64,000 nucleotides of DNA from CAMDPA01 sp963825625 (GTDB lineage: Bacteria; Pseudomonadota; Alphaproteobacteria; Rhizobiales; Hyphomicrobiaceae): contig CAWGUF010000023.1 of the NCBI GenBank assembly GCA_963825625.1, positions 124,001-188,000 of the forward strand, written 5' to 3'. The notes beneath the pieces are model-generated. The model was not told where the DNA came from. It saw nothing but the letters and a program-made list of their open reading frames with translations, and ran no database searches. The translations under genes were made by a program, and so were the position numbers. This document shows, piece by piece, positions 60,240-64,000 of this stretch (positions are counted from its first letter, which is position 1; the number at the start of each line of letters is the position of its first letter).

Positions 60240-61014
60240 ATGGCAGACGACGTGAACGGCACCGCCGAGGTGGAGCATCTCGTCAAGGCCGCCAAGGATG
60301 CGCTGTCCGACGATATGGTCGCGCGCGATCGCTCATACGGCGTCGGAGGGAATGGATCTCCTCGACGAGGTCAATCGCTCCGGCGTCAAGAAGGCACTTC
60401 CGGCCCTGGCCGCGCTCGTCGAGAACGGCGACCTTGACCGGCTTGTCCGGCTCGCCCGCGTCTACGGGGCCGCCGAGGATGCCCTCACCGACGACATCGT
60501 CGGCCGGGTCGCCGACACGGCGGCGGAAGGGGTTGAGTCTGCTCGATGACAGGCCAACCGCTCCGGCATCAAGAAGGCGCTGCCGGCCGTTACCGCGGCT
60601 GGTCGAGAATGGCGACCTCGACCGACTGGTGAAACTGGCGCGCGTCTACGGATCGGCCGAGGACGCACTGACCGACGACATCGATCGGCCGGGTGGCGGA
60701 GGCGGTGAGCGACGGCCTCACGACCCTCGACCGCTTCAACCGGGGCGGCGGTCGGGCGGCTGCTCGCTATGCTGGAACGCATGGAAGCCTCCGGCAGCCT
60801 GGAGAAGCTTGCCAGCACGCTGCCGCGCCTCGTCGATCGCCTCGAACAGGTCGAACGCCTGCTCATCGCACTCGATGTTGCCGATGCCGAGAACACCAAA
60901 GGGGCCCCCGCCAAGGGCGGCATTGGCGGACTAGGCAAGATGCTGACCAACGCCGACAATCAGGAAGCGCTGCGCCATCTGATCAATCTCGGCAAGGCGC
61001 TGGGAAGCAAATGA
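60240..61014 (+). pseudogene. DUF1641 protein with internal repeats and about six frameshifts
   Basis: GGGAGG lies before the ATG at 60240. Rebuilt across frames, three repeats of roughly 50 residues follow one another: NRSGVKKALPALAALVENGD with LDRLVRLARVYGAAEDALTD, then NRSGIKKALPAV with LDRLVKLARVYGSAEDALTD, then a diverged third. The C-terminus (RMEASGSLEKLASTLPRLVD, then LTNADNQEALRHLINLGKAL) is continuous to 61014. DUF1641 proteins commonly accompany SQR-like flavoproteins but have no established role. Shifts near 60328, 60530, 60548, 60597, 60683 and 60755. Confidence 0.75.
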
Positions 61015-61130
61015 GCGGCCTTCATTCGAAGGCAGGCCGTTCCTGATCCAATCTCGGTCTCCGGGCGCCGTCGGTGGCGCCCGGAATAATTGTTCCTGAG
61101 AAGAGGCCTGAGAAGAGGGAAGCGACGCAA

Positions 61131-61517
61131 ATGGCCAGCGATGCAGTCTTCAAAACGATCGAGGAGCGCGACGATCAGCGCCTCAAGGCGACGCTCGCCC
61201 GCGACATCGATACCGTTGAGTCGCTGATGGGCGCGACCATGCGCTACGTGCACGGCAGCGGCGCCGACGAGGACCGGACACTCTACCTGCAACGACTTCG
61301 CGACGGCTATTACCGCTATCACGCGCTAGAGCCGAAGCGCCGGGAATACCGCCGTTTCGGCGACGTCGTGCTGGTGCACGGCGACGTCCGTATCAAGGTG
61401 ACGGTGAACGCCAACGACCGGGATTTCGTCAGCCGTTATCTGCAGGTCTGGGCCAACGAGGGCGGTGCGTGGAAGATGGTCGCGTGGGAGAGCACGCCGC
61501 TTCCGGCCGGAGCTTAA
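61131..61517 (+). CDS. NTF2-like (SnoaL/DUF4440-type) protein
   Basis: 128 residues from the ATG at 61131, preceded by GAGGG and by a 12-bp duplication (CCTGAGAAGAGG at 61095 and 61107). It has the small alpha+beta cone fold: FKTIEERDDQRLKATLARDI, DTVESLMGATMRYVHGSGAD, YRRFGDVVLVHGDVRIKVTV and WKMVAWESTPLP. The family spans isomerases, dehydratases and binding proteins, so no reaction can be named. It is intact, unlike the four genes before it, and lies 116 bases after the DUF1641 gene. Confidence 0.8.
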   Translation: MASDAVFKTIEERDDQRLKATLARDIDTVESLMGATMRYVHGSGADEDRTLYLQRLRDGYYRYHALEPKRREYRRFGDVVLVHGDVRIKVTVNANDRDFVSRYLQVWANEGGAWKMVAWESTPLPAGA

Positions 61518-61562
61518 GGCGGTCCGCTCCGTGTATGTGCCGCATGTTGCGTTATTTCCGAA

Positions 61563-61587
61563 AGGGCCCCTGTCAGACAGGGGCCCT
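61563..61587. terminator. Strong hairpin between converging genes
   Basis: AGGGCCCCTGT (61563-61573) and ACAGGGGCCCT (61577-61587) pair perfectly around three bases, between the NTF2-like gene and the leftward glutathione-transferase gene. There is no long T-run, but the stem is 11 bp and GC-rich. Confidence 0.6.
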
Positions 61588-61614
61588 GCCTTGCGTGATG
61601 ACTATTTGTGATGA

Positions 61615-62628
61615 CTACTCCGCGGCTGCCGCCAGCGGCTCTGCCTTGAGGCGGCTGCGGATGTGCGGCACGTCGAGCCAGGAGGTGTCCGGGCCGGCGG
61701 GCACGATGCCGGACGGGTTCAGATGCGGCATCGATTCGTAATAGCCCGACTTCATGGTGGCGAGGTTGCAGGTCTCCTTGATCCCCGGCCACTGGTACAG
61801 CTCGCGCGTGTAGTCGTTGAGGTTGGGGTAGTCCATCACCCGCCGGATATTACACTTGAAGTGGCTGAAATAGACGATATCGAAGCGGATCAGCGTGGGA
61901 AATGCCCGCCAGTCGGCCTCGGTGATGCGATTGCCCGCCAGGTAGCGCTGCTTTGCCAGCCGCTCCTCCATCCAGTCGAGGCCCTTGAACACTTTCGCGA
62001 CCGCCGCGTCGTAGGCACCTTGCGTCTTGGCGAAGCCGGAGCGGTAGACGCCGTTGTTGACGTGCTCGTAGACGAAGGCGTTGACGGTGTCGATCTCCTC
62101 GCGCAATGCAGCCGGACAGAAGTCCAGATCGTTGCCGGCCACCCCCTGGAATGCGGTGTTCAGCATCCGGATGACCTCAGAGGACTCGTTGTTGACGATG
62201 GTCTTCCTCTGCCGGTCCCAAAGCGTCGGCACCGTCACCTTGCCGGTGTAATGCGGGTCCGCGGTGGAATAGACCTGATGCAGGCGGAAGATGCCGTCGG
62301 GCCCGGGCTTCATCTCATCGAAGCCCTGCGTGTAGCTCCAGCCTTCCGTTTTCGGTGCGTCCGCGACCTGGATCGAGATGGCGTCGTCCAGTCCCTTCAG
62401 CTTGCGGAAGATCGCGGTGCGATGCGCCCACGGGCAATTGGAGGCGATGAAGATATGGTATCGGCCCTTCTCCGCCTTGAAGCCCGCTTCGCCCGAAGGG
62501 CCGGCGCTGCCATCCGGCGTGATCCAGCTGCGGAACGCCGAATCGGGTCGCACGAACGCGCCTTTGGCATCGCTGGGGCGGTCACGTGTCTCGTCCTCGC
62601 TCCATTTGCCGTCGATCAGCAGGCCCAT
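61615..62628 (-). CDS. Glutathionyl-hydroquinone reductase (GST Xi class)
   Basis: 337 residues. It removes glutathione from glutathionyl-hydroquinones, protecting against quinones. Hallmarks are the N-terminal tail with SWITPDGSAGPSGEAGFKAE, the active-site HIFIASNCPWAHRTAI (Cys of the CPWA motif), WSYTQGFDEMKPGPDGIFRL, YTGKVTVPTLWDRQ, NNESSEVIRML, and ITEADWRAFPTLIRFDIVYF in the C-domain, all typical of the PcpF/YqjG family (about 320-340 residues). It reads away from the membrane-protein gene behind it. Confidence 0.93.
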   Translation of the reverse strand: MGLLIDGKWSEDETRDRPSDAKGAFVRPDSAFRSWITPDGSAGPSGEAGFKAEKGRYHIFIASNCPWAHRTAIFRKLKGLDDAISIQVADAPKTEGWSYTQGFDEMKPGPDGIFRLHQVYSTADPHYTGKVTVPTLWDRQRKTIVNNESSEVIRMLNTAFQGVAGNDLDFCPAALREEIDTVNAFVYEHVNNGVYRSGFAKTQGAYDAAVAKVFKGLDWMEERLAKQRYLAGNRITEADWRAFPTLIRFDIVYFSHFKCNIRRVMDYPNLNDYTRELYQWPGIKETCNLATMKSGYYESMPHLNPSGIVPAGPDTSWLDVPHIRSRLKAEPLAAAAE

Positions 62629-62728
62629 CCCGACGCTCCCTTGATTGCATGAGCACTATCCTGGCAGGGACCATCGCAAGCATTTCGGGACGTGTCCAGG
62701 GCGCGGCCGGGCAGCAAACTGCCGCTCA

Positions 62729-63310
62729 TCACAAAATCCAATGCATGAAGGCCTCGACGATCAGCGCGCCGGCCACCAGGGCGGCGAGCCGGTAAAGCCG
62801 CAGATGAAAGTCGTGATGGCCAATGTAGTCGCCCGCCCAATAGCCGGCGGCCGCGATAATTGCGTAGCCGTAGCGGCCCAGATATTGGCTACCAAACAGC
62901 GTGACCGGGGCAGAGCCCGCCGGATCGGCCTGTTGCCCGAACAGGAAGGCCATGGTCAGAAGCGCGAAGATGATGAGGCTTGGCCAGCTCATATCCTCGA
63001 ACCAGCGGAACGACTGGCCGAGCGGCGGCAGCGGGTTTCCCGCTAACCGCCGCGACACGCGCGCGCCGGCACCGATCATCGCCATGAAGCCGGCCGCAGC
63101 CAGCGCGGCCACGATGTGGGCATGCGGTTCCAACCCGAGCGCGGCAAGCGGCAGACCGACAAGCCACACCTCGGCCTCACGCCACTGCCGAAGCAGCTCC
63201 GTCAACCACGGCAGCATCGGCCGGGCATTGGCGATCTGAGCCAGCACGGTCAGGGCTGCGCCGATTTCGCCGGCCAGGGCCACGATCTCTCGTCTCAGCC
63301 AGAGCAGCAT
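62729..63310 (-). CDS. Hypothetical inner-membrane protein
   Basis: 193 residues from the ATG at 63310, selected because GGAGG stands six bases upstream; the open frame extends further back but the extra part looks like non-coding sequence. Four hydrophobic segments are visible (the strongest WPSLIIFALLTMAFLFG, YGYAIIAAAGYWAG and LYRLAALVAGALIVEAFMHW), the rest being Arg/Ala-rich loops. No family is recognised. It reads leftward, divergent from the cupin gene. Confidence 0.6.
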   Translation of the reverse strand: MLLWLRREIVALAGEIGAALTVLAQIANARPMLPWLTELLRQWREAEVWLVGLPLAALGLEPHAHIVAALAAAGFMAMIGAGARVSRRLAGNPLPPLGQSFRWFEDMSWPSLIIFALLTMAFLFGQQADPAGSAPVTLFGSQYLGRYGYAIIAAAGYWAGDYIGHHDFHLRLYRLAALVAGALIVEAFMHWIL

Positions 63311-63467
63311 CGCACGCCTCCGCGGCATGCGGGCGGGCCACCGTTGCGGGCGAGCGGGTGGAAAGCAGCCAGCCGGCATGCATTGGGGACTGGACACGGG
63401 CGCGGTAGCCGGGAAAGATCGATACAAACGAATGTCATTCGCACAATCCAGGAGAGGAGACCCCACC

Positions 63468-63971
63468 ATGCCGCAGGATCAGATCATGGGCAGCCTTGCC
63501 GACCGCTCAGTGCCGGATGCGGGGACCGGGACTGGTGTGCCAAAGGAGCTCACGCCATTCAAGCTCAAGGCACAGCTGCTCGACCAGGGCCGCTCGGACA
63601 CGAACATCGTGAAATCCGACAACATGGCGTTGCGCCTCAAAGTCTATGCCTCGGGTGGCGAGAACGGGCTGCACACCCATCCCAACGAGGACCACATGTT
63701 CCTCATTCTGGACGGCAGTGCCCGGTTCTACGACAAGGACGGAAACACCACCGATGTCGCCAAGAACGCCGGCGTGATGCTGCCGGCCGGCGCCTACTAC
63801 CGGTTCGAGGCGACGAGCACGGAGCCGCTGGTGCTGCTCCGCGTCGGCTGTCGCGTCGGGCAACAAGGCACGGCCGGCCGGCTCGACATCAACGGCAATG
63901 TCATGGCCGGCGATTCCAAGGAGAACAAGCAGGTGCCGATGGTCGTGCGCGAGGGCGCCTGGTTTGAATGA
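63468..63971 (+). CDS. Cupin-domain protein
   Basis: 167 residues from the ATG at 63468 (GGAGAGGAG upstream). The cupin barrel is in the middle: NGLHTHPNEDHMFLILDGSA carries the motif-1 His pair and Glu, and VMLPAGAYYRFEATSTEPLV is motif 2 (its usual His is not seen, so metal binding may be partial). Such proteins range from dioxygenases to sugar-binding sensors; nothing here picks one. It stops at 63971, 13 bases before a further copy of the palindrome family found at 15.9 kb. Confidence 0.82.
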   Translation: MPQDQIMGSLADRSVPDAGTGTGVPKELTPFKLKAQLLDQGRSDTNIVKSDNMALRLKVYASGGENGLHTHPNEDHMFLILDGSARFYDKDGNTTDVAKNAGVMLPAGAYYRFEATSTEPLVLLRVGCRVGQQGTAGRLDINGNVMAGDSKENKQVPMVVREGAWFE

Positions 63972-63983
63972 GGGTTTTTGCTG

Positions 63984-64000
63984 GCGCGTTCCGACTGCGC
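63984..64000. repeat. Start of another 41-bp palindromic element, cut by window edge
   Basis: GCGCGTTCCGACTGCGC at 63984-64000 repeats the left arm GCGCGTTCCG and the following AC of the elements at 15867 and 15922, but the centre differs after that. It lies just past the cupin gene stop. Confidence 0.65.

Noticed and set aside
61095..61118. 12-bp duplication CCTGAGAAGAGG before the NTF2-like gene
   Set aside because: Simple slippage near the ribosome site; no further meaning can be supported.
1..64000. CRISPR arrays, tRNA/rRNA genes, insertion sequences and prophage
   Set aside because: No regularly spaced direct repeats, cloverleaf sequences, transposase motifs or phage genes were seen anywhere in the window.

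Overview
The window is high-GC DNA from an alphaproteobacterium, most likely of the Hyphomicrobiales (rhizobial/Xanthobacteraceae-like side). The evidence is a Porin_2-type outer-membrane porin, a GapR (DUF2312) nucleoid protein, Caulobacter-style CpaC/CpaD pilus proteins, a FixJ-type regulator with its kinase, a small heat-shock gene behind a ROSE-like RNA thermometer, and an expansion of TctC/Bug-type solute-binding proteins. It is chromosomal in character. I see no phage, integrase, transposase, tRNA, rRNA or CRISPR array.

Layout. 1-5 kb: a class III aminotransferase cut by the left edge, a DUF4403-like secreted protein and an acyl-CoA (methylcrotonyl-type) carboxylase beta subunit. 5-11.3 kb: pieces of a Tad/Flp pilus system (a TadD-like TPR lipoprotein, the CpaC secretin, CpaD and a PilZ protein) interrupted by a WD40 protein that looks like the sensor half of a STAND protein. 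11.3-17.6 kb: FMN-dependent alpha-hydroxy-acid dehydrogenase with an MFS exporter, a dienelactone hydrolase, an FAD monooxygenase, a BrkB/YihY membrane protein and hsp20. 17.7-22 kb: a palindromic repeat, a porin with two frameshifts, then a MASE1 histidine kinase overlapping a FixJ-like regulator. 22-32.3 kb: a catabolic/uptake block with a sulfatase, a 4,5-dihydroxyphthalate decarboxylase-like protein, three tandem TctC-like binding proteins (the third broken), a class II aldolase-like protein, an FAD dehydrogenase and a class III CoA-transferase. 32.5-49.2 kb: cystathionine beta-lyase, GapR, an SbcD/SbcC-like pair, bactofilin, a DUF455 protein joined to a truncated bcp, a giant AsmA-like protein, a secreted RNase T2, several unknown proteins and an AIM24 protein. 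49.2-57.8 kb: a TorF porin, a three-gene pterin cluster (FolM-like reductase and two FolB-like proteins), two tandem glucosaminidase-like secreted proteins, MaeB malic enzyme and a Cas2-like small protein. 58.4-61.5 kb: a DsrE-TusA-SQR-like-DUF1641 sulfur cluster riddled with single-base frameshifts, then an NTF2-like protein. 61.6-64 kb: a glutathionyl-hydroquinone reductase, a small membrane protein and a cupin.

The most notable non-coding structures are two unrelated families of palindromic repeats whose arms change in a compensatory way (15.9-16.0 kb, with the start of another copy at the right edge; and 27.3-27.5 kb, CTAG-bounded), a 24-bp perfect inverted repeat at 17.8 kb, and the sigma32-like promoter plus three-hairpin leader of hsp20. 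The clearest candidate for an undercharacterised gene system is the sulfur cluster at 58.4-61.0 kb, although here it appears decayed or badly sequenced. The pterin cluster and the twin glucosaminidases with a shared unnamed C-terminal module are also worth following up. Many reading frames elsewhere (AsmA-like, SbcC-like, MaeB) are long and intact, so the concentration of indels in the sulfur cluster is not typical of the window.
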